Source: Marinobacter sp.
GTDB lineage: Bacteria > Pseudomonadota > Gammaproteobacteria > Pseudomonadales > Oleiphilaceae
Assembly (NCBI GenBank): GCA_018066865.1
Contig: JAGPVT010000052.1
Location: forward strand, 62,001-126,000
Reading direction: 5' to 3'
Length of the DNA: 64,000 nucleotides
Positions 8,178 through 16,873 of this stretch are shown in pieces. Made by a program: the position numbers and the translations under genes. A model generated the notes under the pieces. That model saw nothing but the letters and a program-made list of their open reading frames with translations. It was not told the origin of the DNA and ran no database searches. Each line of letters opens with the position of its first letter. The stretch's first letter is position 1.

Positions 8178-8864
8178 ATGCGTATATTACTGGTAGAAGA
8201 CGATCACCCGCTGGGCAGAACCATGCTGGAGATGCTGCGGGCAGACCAGCACACCGTAGACTGGCTGGATGATGGTCAGCAGGCGCTGAATGCGCTGGTG
8301 GATGAGCACTTCGATCTGGCCATACTGGACTTGACCCTGCCCCGGGTGGACGGCCTTGATATCGTTCGACATACCCGGCAACAGGGCAATCAACTTCCCA
8401 TTATCATTCTGACCGCCAGGGCGGAACTGCAGGAAAAGCTGCAAGGTCTGGATGCGGGCGCAGACGATTACCTGACCAAACCCTTTGCCATGGCCGAGCT
8501 CAAGGCGCGGATCAAGGCCATCACCCGGCGCGGATCATCAACAAATCGCGATGAGCTGATTGTAGGCCAGCTGGCACTGGACACGGCTTCCGGCCAGCTA
8601 ACCTTAGGCTCGAAGCCCATCACTTTGACTCGCAGTGAGTTCCAGATTCTCCAGTACATGATGCGCCACCCAGACCAGGTTGCCACTCGCAGGCGTCTGG
8701 AAGAACAGCTCTATGGCTGGGAACCAGGCGCAGAGAGCAATGCCTTGGAGGTGCATGTTCACCATCTGCGGCGCCGGGTGGGCAAGGCGACCATTCGAAC
8801 CATCCGCGGGGTTGGGTACCTGCTCGACAGCCAGGCAGCTTGCGGAGCCCTGGAATGTCCCTGA
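8178..8864 (+). CDS. OmpR/QseB-family response regulator
   Basis: A 228-residue DNA-binding response regulator. The receiver domain (1-120) has acidic E8-D9-D10, the phospho-acceptor D51 (AILDLTLP), the Thr in ILTARAE and the Lys in DYLTKPFA. The winged-helix domain (about 128-222) has SNALEVHVHHLRRRVG and IRTIRGVGYLL, typical of the QseB/PmrA branch. The start at 8178 was chosen because the receiver domain begins there; upstream codons add nothing conserved. Its end overlaps the kinase gene by 10 bases. It is probably autoregulated through the repeats at 8010-8094. Confidence 0.93.
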   Translation: MRILLVEDDHPLGRTMLEMLRADQHTVDWLDDGQQALNALVDEHFDLAILDLTLPRVDGLDIVRHTRQQGNQLPIIILTARAELQEKLQGLDAGADDYLTKPFAMAELKARIKAITRRGSSTNRDELIVGQLALDTASGQLTLGSKPITLTRSEFQILQYMMRHPDQVATRRRLEEQLYGWEPGAESNALEVHVHHLRRRVGKATIRTIRGVGYLLDSQAACGALECP

Positions 8865-10270
8865 CCCGCACCCTGACGCTGCTTGTTACCTCCACTGTAC
8901 TGTTAATTGCGCTGATCGCTGCGGTCTGGAGTTACATTGAAAGCAATCACGAACTGGAAGAATTGTTCGACGCCGAGCTGGCCCAAAGCACGCGAATTGT
9001 GCAGGGACTGGTTCGCCACTTGGCGGACACCCAATCCATGGCGCAGTTACCAGAAACCCTCCGCGAAACGCTGACATTGCCGCTTTCTGAGGATGTCGGC
9101 CCGGAAGCCGATGATGACGAAATCCTGCCCGATGGTGCCGGGCACAAATACGAGAAAAAGCTGGCCTTTGAAGTCTGGACGCCCGACCGCACGCCCCTAT
9201 TGAATACCCTGAAGGCTGATGACGCTCAAGGTCTTGCCCCGGGATACTCATGGGCTGAATCCCGGGGCTACCGCTGGCGTGTGTTCACCCTCCAGGACCC
9301 AACCACAGGCTTCTGGATTCGCACCGCCCAGCGCGAAGAAATTCGCCAGGAGCTGAGCCAGGAACTGGCCCTGGGCAACGTACTGCCCCTGCTGGTTGCT
9401 TTACCGCTACTGCTACTGGCAGCCAGCGCCGCCATTCAGATCGGATTCCGCCCTCTACGCCGGTTGGAACACCCCATCCGCAACATGGCCCCGGAACGTA
9501 TCCATCCACTTGATGACCGGCATGCACCGAAGGAAGTCGCCGGCCTGGTACAGGCCGTGAACAGCCTGCTCAAACGGTTGAATCAAGCTCTGGAACGGGA
9601 ACGGCGTTTTTCAGCCGATGCCGCTCATGAACTGCGGACACCGCTGGCGGCCTTGCGGCTGAATCTTGAAAAAGCCTGTGAGGACAACCCACAGCAGTTC
9701 CAGCCCCTTATCCGGTCAGTTGACCGCATGACGCACCTGGTGGAACAAATGCTGCTGCTGAGCCGGGTCGACTCGGGGACCGGCTTCTCGAAGCAATACC
9801 ACGACCTGTCCGCGATACTCGAGCAAAGCATTGCAGATGTGGCGCCGTTGGCGCTGAAAAGAAATATAGAACCGGTTTTGCACGACGATGCCGGCCAGGC
9901 CCAACTGTGTTGCAACAAAGCGCTGATCACCACTCTGATGCGGTCCCTGCTGGCCAACGCCATTCAATACAGCCCGGAACACACTGTTGTGGAAACCCGT
10001 CTGGCGCCCTCTGCAAACGGCTATCACATCACAGTGTGCGACCAAGGGCCGGGCATTGTTCCGGAAGCCCGGGAACGGGCTCTCAGCCGGTTTGTCCGAC
10101 TCGACCAGCGGCTCGGTGATGGTGCGGGTCTGGGGCTGGCCATTGCGCGCCGAATTGCGGAACTCCACGGCGGCCAGCTCACTCTGAACGCGCGACCTGA
10201 CGGGCAGGCCGGGCTCTGTGTCAGTCTGTGGCTACCGACGCGCGCCATTCTCGGCGATGGCGAAGATTAG
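8855..10270 (+). CDS. QseC/PmrB-like sensor histidine kinase
   Basis: A 471-residue membrane kinase paired with the preceding regulator. The first membrane helix is at about residues 5-27, followed by a periplasmic sensor of roughly 145 residues with an acidic patch EADDDEI (metal or cationic-peptide sensing is possible but unproven). A second helix is at about 175-197. The HisKA H-box is SADAAHELRTPLAAL (H258), followed by the N box in LMRSLLANAIQYSP and the G boxes DQGPGI and GLGLAIA. The last few codons overlap the antisense end of a bluB-like relic, so the C-terminal tail may be a rearrangement product. Confidence 0.92.
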   Translation: MSLTRTLTLLVTSTVLLIALIAAVWSYIESNHELEELFDAELAQSTRIVQGLVRHLADTQSMAQLPETLRETLTLPLSEDVGPEADDDEILPDGAGHKYEKKLAFEVWTPDRTPLLNTLKADDAQGLAPGYSWAESRGYRWRVFTLQDPTTGFWIRTAQREEIRQELSQELALGNVLPLLVALPLLLLAASAAIQIGFRPLRRLEHPIRNMAPERIHPLDDRHAPKEVAGLVQAVNSLLKRLNQALERERRFSADAAHELRTPLAALRLNLEKACEDNPQQFQPLIRSVDRMTHLVEQMLLLSRVDSGTGFSKQYHDLSAILEQSIADVAPLALKRNIEPVLHDDAGQAQLCCNKALITTLMRSLLANAIQYSPEHTVVETRLAPSANGYHITVCDQGPGIVPEARERALSRFVRLDQRLGDGAGLGLAIARRIAELHGGQLTLNARPDGQAGLCVSLWLPTRAILGDGED

Positions 10271-10312
10271 GCCCCGCTCTTCGTCACTGAACCGGCGGTC
10301 AGGATCGTTCAT
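10232..10312 (-). pseudogene. bluB-like N-terminal relic downstream of cobQ
   Basis: A 26-codon frame whose ATG overlaps the cobQ stop as ATGA, the usual coupling in this operon. The first 22 residues include RFSDEERGLIFAIAE, which resembles the start of BluB (5,6-dimethylbenzimidazole synthase; FS-x-x-ER and AI-x-E ahead of the RRD-x-R motif). After that it diverges and stops inside the convergent kinase gene. The flavin-binding body of BluB is absent. I read it as the stump of a deleted bluB that once ended the operon. The similarity is from memory of the family, so confidence is moderate. Confidence 0.45.
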
Positions 10313-11817
10313 TGCTGGCTCATCTCCTTGGGCGCAGCCGCTGCTGCCGGCAGCCCCAGCAGATCGCAGAGCCAGTCAGTATCCAGATGTTGCTCTACCT
10401 GATCCGCCAGCCGGTCAAGCTGTGCCAGGCGATGGTTTTGATAATCCACTGCAGCGCCCGATTGATTCAGCCCTGCCCATTGCAGCAGTGCGTCACAGGC
10501 GGCGGGCTCATCGAATATTCCATGCACATAGGTACCGGCGACCTGGCCATCAGTGCTCATCGCGCCTTCGTTACTGCCATCTATCCGGCCCAGCGGATGC
10601 GCCAGGGCCGCGCCTTCACTAACGCCGTTGTGCATTTCGTATCCACTGAAACCGACCTCTGCTTGCGCGCAATCCGTTGCGGCCGGGTTCAGCGTGCCAC
10701 GCACGTTTTTCAGTTGTTTACCAGCCACCATGGTGGTGGCCATGGCCAAAAGGCCCAAGCCTTTGGTTGAGCCACTTTGGCCTTCCAGTCCATCGGGATC
10801 ATCCACAGATTCACCCAGCATTTGAAAGCCGCCGCAAATGCCAAACACCTTGCCGCCGTAGCGCAGGTGTTTTTGGATGGCTTGCGTCCAGCCCTGGGCG
10901 TGCAGAAAGGCCAAGTCCGCCCGGGTACTTTTGCTGCCGGGCAAGATAATAAGATCAGCCGCCGGGATGGGTTGATCCGGGCCGATGAACTGCAGGTTTA
11001 CCCCCGGGTGCAGGCGCAACGGGTCAAAATCGTTGTGGTTACTGATGCGCGGCAAAACGGGCACGATCACATTGAGAGCCCCGGCTTCGCTGGTGCCCGT
11101 GGTGCCTATGCTATCTTCAGAATCCACAATCAGGCCATGAAGATACGGCAACACACCCATCACCGGCTTGCCAGTGCGGTCAGCCAGCCAGTCCAGGCCC
11201 GGTTCCAGCAAACTGATATCGCCACGAAAGCGATTAATGATGAAGCCTTTTGTGCGTTGCTGTTCGCTGCTGGATATCAGCTCGAGAGTACCCACCAGCT
11301 GAGCAAACACTCCACCCCGGTCTATATCACCCACCAACAACACCGGGCAATCCGCCGCTTCCGCAAAGCCCATGTTGGCGATGTCGTTCGCCCGCAGGTT
11401 GACCTCAGCCGGGCTACCGGCGCCTTCCGCAATGATCACATCGTAACGTTCGCTGAGGGAACGCCAGGCAGCCATCACCGCCTCCATGGCTTCAGCTTTG
11501 TAGGCGTGATAATCCAACGCGCCCATATTGCCATGCACTTGCCCGCGCAGAATTACCTGGGCGCCACTGTCGCTTTGCGGCTTCAGCAATACCGGGTTCA
11601 TGTCGCTGTGAGGCTCAATCCCGCAGGCCAGCGCCTGCAACGCTGTGGAGCGGCCAATTTCACCGCCGTCTGTGGTTACCGCACTGTTCAGAGCCATATT
11701 CTGGGGCTTAAACGGTGCCACCGAAACGCCCTGGCGAGCCAGCCAGCGGCACAAGGCCGCGACGACGGTGGTTTTACCGGCATCTGAGGTGGTGCCCTGA
11801 ATCATCAAGGTAGCCAT
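10309..11817 (-). CDS. cobQ: Cobyric acid synthase
   Basis: ATP- and glutamine-dependent amidation of adenosylcobyrinate a,c-diamide to adenosylcobyric acid, in the cytoplasm. It has 502 residues. The N-terminal P-loop-like segment is [12 protein letters not shown]. The dethiobiotin-synthase-like domain contains [12 protein letters not shown] and DIDRGGVFA. The class-I glutamine amidotransferase domain contains the Cys nucleophile in [14 protein letters not shown] and the late YVHGIFD. Length and both domains are normal. It follows cobO after 2 bases, and its stop overlaps the bluB-like relic. Confidence 0.96.
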   Translation of the reverse strand: MATLMIQGTTSDAGKTTVVAALCRWLARQGVSVAPFKPQNMALNSAVTTDGGEIGRSTALQALACGIEPHSDMNPVLLKPQSDSGAQVILRGQVHGNMGALDYHAYKAEAMEAVMAAWRSLSERYDVIIAEGAGSPAEVNLRANDIANMGFAEAADCPVLLVGDIDRGGVFAQLVGTLELISSSEQQRTKGFIINRFRGDISLLEPGLDWLADRTGKPVMGVLPYLHGLIVDSEDSIGTTGTSEAGALNVIVPVLPRISNHNDFDPLRLHPGVNLQFIGPDQPIPAADLIILPGSKSTRADLAFLHAQGWTQAIQKHLRYGGKVFGICGGFQMLGESVDDPDGLEGQSGSTKGLGLLAMATTMVAGKQLKNVRGTLNPAATDCAQAEVGFSGYEMHNGVSEGAALAHPLGRIDGSNEGAMSTDGQVAGTYVHGIFDEPAACDALLQWAGLNQSGAAVDYQNHRLAQLDRLADQVEQHLDTDWLCDLLGLPAAAAAPKEMSQQ

Positions 11818-11819
11818 AT

Positions 11820-12431
11820 TTAGAGCTCAACGCCCTTCTGAGCCTTGATACCCTGATCCTTAAAGGCGTGTTTCACCACGCCCATTTCTGTAACGGTATC
11901 CGCGATATCGATCAGCTCTTGCGGGGCGCTACGGCCGGTGACAACCACATGCTGCATCTCTGGCCGGGCCTGTAGGTCGTCCAGAACGCGATCCAGGTCG
12001 ATGTAGTCGTACTTCAGCGCAATATTGAGTTCGTCCAGCAAAATCAGATCATAGCTGTCGTCCTGCAACATGCCTGCAACGATATCCCAGGCGGCATTGG
12101 CCGAAGCAACATCTTGCTCACGGTTCTGGGTCTCCCAGGTATAACCTTGCCCCATTACGTGGTAATCCACATTGGGCAGATCCCGAAAGAACGCCTCTTC
12201 GCCGGTACTGAATGCACCCTTGATGAACTGCACAATGCCGACCTTCATGCCATGGCCAAGAGCACGGGCGACCATACCAAAACCGGAGCTGCTCTTGCCT
12301 TTGCCTGGGCCGGTTAGCACCAGCAATATGCCCTGCTCTTTCTGGGCTTTAGCAATTCGTTCCTGCATGATTTTTTGTTTGGCTTCCATGCGGCGAGCAT
12401 GGCGTTCAGGATCTTTCGCACGTTCACGCAT
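11820..12431 (-). CDS. cobO: Corrinoid adenosyltransferase, CobO/CobA type
   Basis: Transfers the adenosyl group of ATP to the reduced cobalt of corrinoids, in both de novo synthesis and salvage. It has 203 residues. The P-loop is [14 protein letters not shown], followed by VGIVQFIKG and the conserved [14 protein letters not shown]. The N-terminal basic segment before the P-loop is normal for the family. It lies 2 bases upstream of cobQ. Its start lies inside the end of a cobB C-terminal relic (8-base overlap), which mirrors the junction at the end of the intact cobB. Confidence 0.95.
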   Translation of the reverse strand: MRERAKDPERHARRMEAKQKIMQERIAKAQKEQGILLVLTGPGKGKSSSGFGMVARALGHGMKVGIVQFIKGAFSTGEEAFFRDLPNVDYHVMGQGYTWETQNREQDVASANAAWDIVAGMLQDDSYDLILLDELNIALKYDYIDLDRVLDDLQARPEMQHVVVTGRSAPQELIDIADTVTEMGVVKHAFKDQGIKAQKGVEL

Positions 12432-12540
12432 TTGATAGTTCCTTCTCAGTTAACAGATGAAAGGGCTGGTCGCGGAATATCGCCACCACCAGCTCCGGTA
12501 CGGAGGGGAAAGCGATGGGTAACAGGAATGAGTTCAACAT
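12424..12540 (-). pseudogene. cobB C-terminal relic between cobN and cobO
   Basis: A 38-codon frame running from inside the cobN stop into the cobO start. It contains FPSVPELVVAIFRDQ, matching the end of the intact CobB in this window (FPSAPRLVAAIFRGQ), and both end in a short charged tail plus Ala and stop. The DNA is alignable from TTCCCCTC to the stop. Both copies place their stop so that the next ATG overlaps it by 8 bases (ATGCGT start). It is therefore the leftover 3' end of another cobB copy, now reduced to about 30 recognisable codons. Confidence 0.6.
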
Positions 12541-15500
12541 GAGGACGTCAGGCTCCGCTGTTTCTGGCAGTCATCGTTCGCGCCGCGCAAGGACGGATAA
12601 GTCGCGGTGCCGCCCTTGCGGGCAGAATCGAAAGCCTCCCGCTGTTGCGGCTCCAACTGATCCGCCACCCAGTCCATCAACGGATGGTCCGGACGGGTGT
12701 GGCCGCTTCCGGGCAGGCCATGGTCGATGACATTACCAGCGAAGTCACGTACCAGGGATCTACGGGTGAAGACATCCACTTCCCAGAAACCACGCTTGGC
12801 AGCCAGCAAAGCGATCGCCTGCATATGAGTCTTGACGTGAACATTGTGACCCTCAGCCAGGAAGTCATCCAGGCCCAGCCCGTGGCGATCCTGAAAATAC
12901 ACCTCATTGACCTCATCCCAGACGCTGGAGCGAAGCACCTGCGGGCTGGTGATCTGCCAGCCCCAGAGGTTATCCAGAAAATCGCTGCCCATGGTGCGGG
13001 CACCGGCATAACCGTGCTCCATTAACGGTGCCAGCCACTGCGGATTCAGATTGCGGGCGCGAAGCTCAACCTGCAATGCCCGCTGAAGTGAATCCACACG
13101 CGGGTTCTTTGGATCCTCGTACTGCAAAACCCGATTCTCCGGCGGTTCACCCCGCAGATGCTCTACCGCATTGGAAAGGCCGCCCTGAAAGTCGAAACCG
13201 TCGTCATTATCGAGCAGGCCGTACAAATGGCTGGACCGGCCCAGATAGGTTTTTCCTACAGAAAGCAACTGGCGGTCGAATGCCACGTGCGCTGGCTCAC
13301 CCTGGCTTTCTTTACCGTAAACATGGCCCATCCGGCGGCGATAGGCATCGCCCAGTTGTTGCCGCCCCTGCCATGCACCGGTACGGGTAGCCAGAGTATT
13401 AACCCCAGCTCCATAGGCGCCCGGCGCTGTACCAAACACCCTGTAGACAGCCTGTGTACCTGCATCCCGCGCCGACCGCCCAGCCACCAGCAGAACCCGC
13501 ACATCGGCGACCCAGCGCGCGGCCACACCATTGGTCTCAAGCGATTCACTGCCGCGCTCACGCAGGGCATCCGGTAATACCGATAATGCCTGATCAAGAG
13601 CAGGAGCCAAATCCGGGTGGTCGGTTACTATCGTTTTTTCGGCGCCCGCCAGCGCGTAACGAGAGGCGAGATCCAGCCATTCCAGCTTGCTACCGTAAAG
13701 ATCCCGGAAAAGCCCGGACGTGGTAAAGAGCACATTACGCCGAACCGGGTTATCAGTACCCGGCCCAGCCGGCAGTCGCTCCAGGCCGTTAACAATGCCC
13801 CGACTGTTCCAGACCGGACGGATACCCATGAGTTTCAGACCGAAGGCGATCATCACACCTTCGTCACGCACCGTGTCCGACGCCCAGAGAACCAACGCAT
13901 CACTTTCATTACGCTGTCGGATACCGGTTTTTTCTGCTTTTGCGACCAGGTCCTCGGCTAACGACCAGGCAACTCGCGTCGGAACCAGGTCGTCAGACAA
14001 GGCATGGAAATTTCGCCCGGTGGGCAGAACCTCCGGTGTTCGTAACGGATCATTGCCCTGCCCTGGCGCCACAAAACTGCCATTGAGCGCGTTCAGCCAG
14101 CTCTTTCGTTCCGCCGCCGGCGACATTGCCAGCTTCTGTCGCCAACCCGGTTCTGGCTTGCCTGATTTGTTTGCCATTGACGTCAGCATGGTGTCCAGCA
14201 TCTCAGCAGTCCAGTCCTGGCCAAACACGTGCAGCCCCAGAGGCATATAATGCTCCTGTATATCCGTCACATAGTGCCCGGCCTCGTGAACCAGCAATTC
14301 CGGCGACAGCTTATCTATCGAGACCTCGTCGGCGGAAAGCCCCATTTCATTGGCAATTTCATGCTCGATATCCTTGTCGATGTCCAGCACGGCAATTTTT
14401 TCCCGAAGCATTTCCAGCGCCCGCTCACGGGTGGGACTGTCGGGTTCGGTGGCCGACTCCCACGTCTCCACTAACTGCCTTACTTCAAGCAGATCGTCAT
14501 AAAGTTCAGTGACCGCCAGGGGTGGTGTCAGATGGCTGATCATGACCCCCAGCGCCCGGCGTTTGGCCTGTATGCCCTCGCCAACACCGTCCACAATGTA
14601 GGGATAGATCAGCGGCAGGTCACCACCCAGTAAATCCGGATAATCATCCTCGGTCAGGCCCGCACGCCGTCGTGGCAGGAATTCACGGGTGGAATGCCGA
14701 CCCACGTACACCAGCGCGTCGGCCTTATAGTGATCCCTCAGCCAATGGTAGAAACCCACGTATTGGTGAGTAGGCGGGAAGGTGGTATTGGCGTGAAGCA
14801 GTTCTTCATCCACCTCCCAGCCTCTTGGTGGCTGCGGCCCAATAAAGATGTTGCCGAATCGCAGGCCGGGGAAGATCAGACGATCATTCACCACCATCGA
14901 CTGCCCCGGTGCTTCACCCCAGCCTTTCAACCCAGGAATACCCGTGCCGGCCAGTGAAATTCGCTGAGCGTTCAGTTCGCTTTTGTGGCCGCCTTCTTTC
15001 AGGCGTTGGGTCCACAATGTCTCATAGTTATCAAGATGGGCGAGGGCTGTTGATCGATTGGGGTGTTTTACACGCCCAATCAAATTCCGAAGATCCTTCA
15101 CTCCCCGATTCAAAATACCCAGGGCCAGGTCCTGCTCACCGAGCCGGTGGGCCTGTTCGAGACGCTCATGGAGATACCCCGTAGGACCATGGACCATTTC
15201 CTGCTGCACAACGTCCGGCAGAGATTGCAGATAACGTCGGTAGGTCTCCGCGCTCATCGACGGTACCTCGCTCGCCATTTCCTTCAACGAGCGTGGGTCA
15301 TCCGGCAAGCTGACGCCCCGTTGTTGAATCAGGTCAAGCAAGGCTTCCGGGCTTTCAGGTATGGGGCCGGTGTTGTAGCCTTCAGCTTTCAGCCAGGTCA
15401 GCATTTCAAACAGCGAGGCAGGAACATCCAGATTGTCAGCACCCACATTCTGGCGCCCCGGGGGATGGTTGTAATAAACAATGGCCACCCGTTTGTTGGC

Positions 15501-16730
15501 GTTATCTTTGGTTTGCAGCACCTGCCAGCGCTTAAGGCGCTCAGCCAGCGCGTCGACACGGTCCGGCACCGGTTGCGTCAGCGTCAGTGCAACGCCGGTC
15601 AGCGGATCAATCACCTCCGGCTCCGCCGTTGCCAGCACCATGGGCTGGCTGACGCCTTGAAGTTCCGGCATGGCCAGCTTGTAATGCACCTTGTCGGCGG
15701 GAATACCGTCGACGGAAAGCTGCCACTGATTGCGGGTTCGGGAAGCCAGCCTGAGACCCTTGATCACAGGCACGTTGAGACGGATCAGCTCTTTCGTCAC
15801 CTGCCGGCGCCCCTCACCTCCACCGATGGTGAAATCCTGCAGGCTGACAATGCCCGCTAGCGTCGCTGGCTGAATCGTTTCTTCCAGGGCGCGCAGGGCA
15901 TCAAGGCTGGCACCGCCCCATCGGGAGAGAATAGCGAAGCACTGAAGGTTCCGGACTTTCAGGGCTGCACAGGTATCGTCCAGCAAATCCCGGTCTCCGG
16001 GCCGGTCTCCGCTGTCAAGATCAAGAACCACGACTACCGGACCGTCGGTCAGCATCAATGCAGAAGCATCAGCGCTGGCTTCACCTTTTTGGTAATAGCG
16101 GATACTGGCACGGGGTTCGGGCTTACCGTAATCCATGTCGTGACCGGCCTTGGCCAACAGCCACCGTATCAGGCCATCAAGATGTTTCGGCGTCCGGCCC
16201 TGATAGAAAGCCCGGCCTTCCAGCCAGTCAGCCTGGCCCGGAAACATTGCCTGCCGATCTGCCAGATCATCACTGGCATCACCGCCGGCCGCTGGGGCCG
16301 CAACCAACGCCCTGAGCCCAGCATCATCCAGCGACCCCAATGGCTGGCGACCTTTGATCTGCGATAGCCTGGAAATACGCCAGTCACTGTTGATACCCAG
16401 CACCGGCAAATGCCCGCTGGCGTCATCCGCAACCACCTCTTCGATCAGGCCCGCAAGGCGATTGACCTGATCACCAAATACCGCCGCCAACACTAACGCA
16501 TCTGCACTTTTGAGCAGTTCGAGCACTTGTTGATCGCTCTGGATGGCCAGTTGTCCCGGGGTTCGCAAAAACACACGGTGATCGGGGTTGCGGTCTAAAA
16601 AACGATGGGCGCCAGCGGCCATTTCCGCTGCTGAACGCTCCGAAACAATGCCCACGACGGTAGAAGCCAACAGCGACGGAGCCCAAAGCATCATCGTTAT
16701 GGCCGTCAAAAAAGCCTTCAGGTATCGCAT
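12534..16730 (-). CDS. cobN: CobN-family chelatase large subunit with a signal peptide
   Basis: A 1398-residue member of the CobN/magnesium-chelatase H family. Typical regions include VGRHSTREFLPRRRAGL, DLLGGDLPLIYPYIVDGVGEG, HEAGHYV and GMRPVW-like/RDEGVMIAFGLKLMGIRP segments. The N-terminus MRYLKAFLTAITMMLWAPSL followed by LAS looks like a Sec signal peptide with a cut near residue 22, so the protein is probably periplasmic. Classical cytoplasmic CobN lacks this. No CobS/CobT ATPase partner genes are present. The start overlaps the stop of a TonB-receptor relic in TGATG. A role in corrinoid capture or metal handling in the periplasm is more likely than cobalt insertion, but this is inferred. 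Confidence 0.82.
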   Translation of the reverse strand: MRYLKAFLTAITMMLWAPSLLASTVVGIVSERSAAEMAAGAHRFLDRNPDHRVFLRTPGQLAIQSDQQVLELLKSADALVLAAVFGDQVNRLAGLIEEVVADDASGHLPVLGINSDWRISRLSQIKGRQPLGSLDDAGLRALVAAPAAGGDASDDLADRQAMFPGQADWLEGRAFYQGRTPKHLDGLIRWLLAKAGHDMDYGKPEPRASIRYYQKGEASADASALMLTDGPVVVVLDLDSGDRPGDRDLLDDTCAALKVRNLQCFAILSRWGGASLDALRALEETIQPATLAGIVSLQDFTIGGGEGRRQVTKELIRLNVPVIKGLRLASRTRNQWQLSVDGIPADKVHYKLAMPELQGVSQPMVLATAEPEVIDPLTGVALTLTQPVPDRVDALAERLKRWQVLQTKDNANKRVAIVYYNHPPGRQNVGADNLDVPASLFEMLTWLKAEGYNTGPIPESPEALLDLIQQRGVSLPDDPRSLKEMASEVPSMSAETYRRYLQSLPDVVQQEMVHGPTGYLHERLEQAHRLGEQDLALGILNRGVKDLRNLIGRVKHPNRSTALAHLDNYETLWTQRLKEGGHKSELNAQRISLAGTGIPGLKGWGEAPGQSMVVNDRLIFPGLRFGNIFIGPQPPRGWEVDEELLHANTTFPPTHQYVGFYHWLRDHYKADALVYVGRHSTREFLPRRRAGLTEDDYPDLLGGDLPLIYPYIVDGVGEGIQAKRRALGVMISHLTPPLAVTELYDDLLEVRQLVETWESATEPDSPTRERALEMLREKIAVLDIDKDIEHEIANEMGLSADEVSIDKLSPELLVHEAGHYVTDIQEHYMPLGLHVFGQDWTAEMLDTMLTSMANKSGKPEPGWRQKLAMSPAAERKSWLNALNGSFVAPGQGNDPLRTPEVLPTGRNFHALSDDLVPTRVAWSLAEDLVAKAEKTGIRQRNESDALVLWASDTVRDEGVMIAFGLKLMGIRPVWNSRGIVNGLERLPAGPGTDNPVRRNVLFTTSGLFRDLYGSKLEWLDLASRYALAGAEKTIVTDHPDLAPALDQALSVLPDALRERGSESLETNGVAARWVADVRVLLVAGRSARDAGTQAVYRVFGTAPGAYGAGVNTLATRTGAWQGRQQLGDAYRRRMGHVYGKESQGEPAHVAFDRQLLSVGKTYLGRSSHLYGLLDNDDGFDFQGGLSNAVEHLRGEPPENRVLQYEDPKNPRVDSLQRALQVELRARNLNPQWLAPLMEHGYAGARTMGSDFLDNLWGWQITSPQVLRSSVWDEVNEVYFQDRHGLGLDDFLAEGHNVHVKTHMQAIALLAAKRGFWEVDVFTRRSLVRDFAGNVIDHGLPGSGHTRPDHPLMDWVADQLEPQQREAFDSARKGGTATYPSLRGANDDCQKQRSLTSSC

Positions 16731-16873
16731 CAGCGGACGTCATCACGCACAGAGAACAACCCCGTGTTGGCAGCGGCGTATTGCTTGTAGAGCACGTTTT
16801 CCACATTGAGGCGGGCGGCCCGGTCGGTGGCAAATTCCCAGCCTGCCTTGAGGTGAATGGTGCGATTACGCAT
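16730..16873 (-). pseudogene. Relic of a BtuB-like TonB-dependent receptor C-terminus
   Basis: A 47-codon frame between cobB and cobN. Residues AGWEFATDRAARLNVENVL align with AGWNFAPDWNARLTLTNVL near the end of the intact BtuB of this window, and both then run to a T-G-x-x-x-V-R-x-D-x-R C-terminus. This is the last pair of beta strands of an outer-membrane receptor. The rest of the receptor is gone. It starts with ATGCGT inside the cobB end (8-base overlap) and ends in a TGATG with cobN. It suggests that cobN arrived together with its own receptor gene. Confidence 0.65.
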
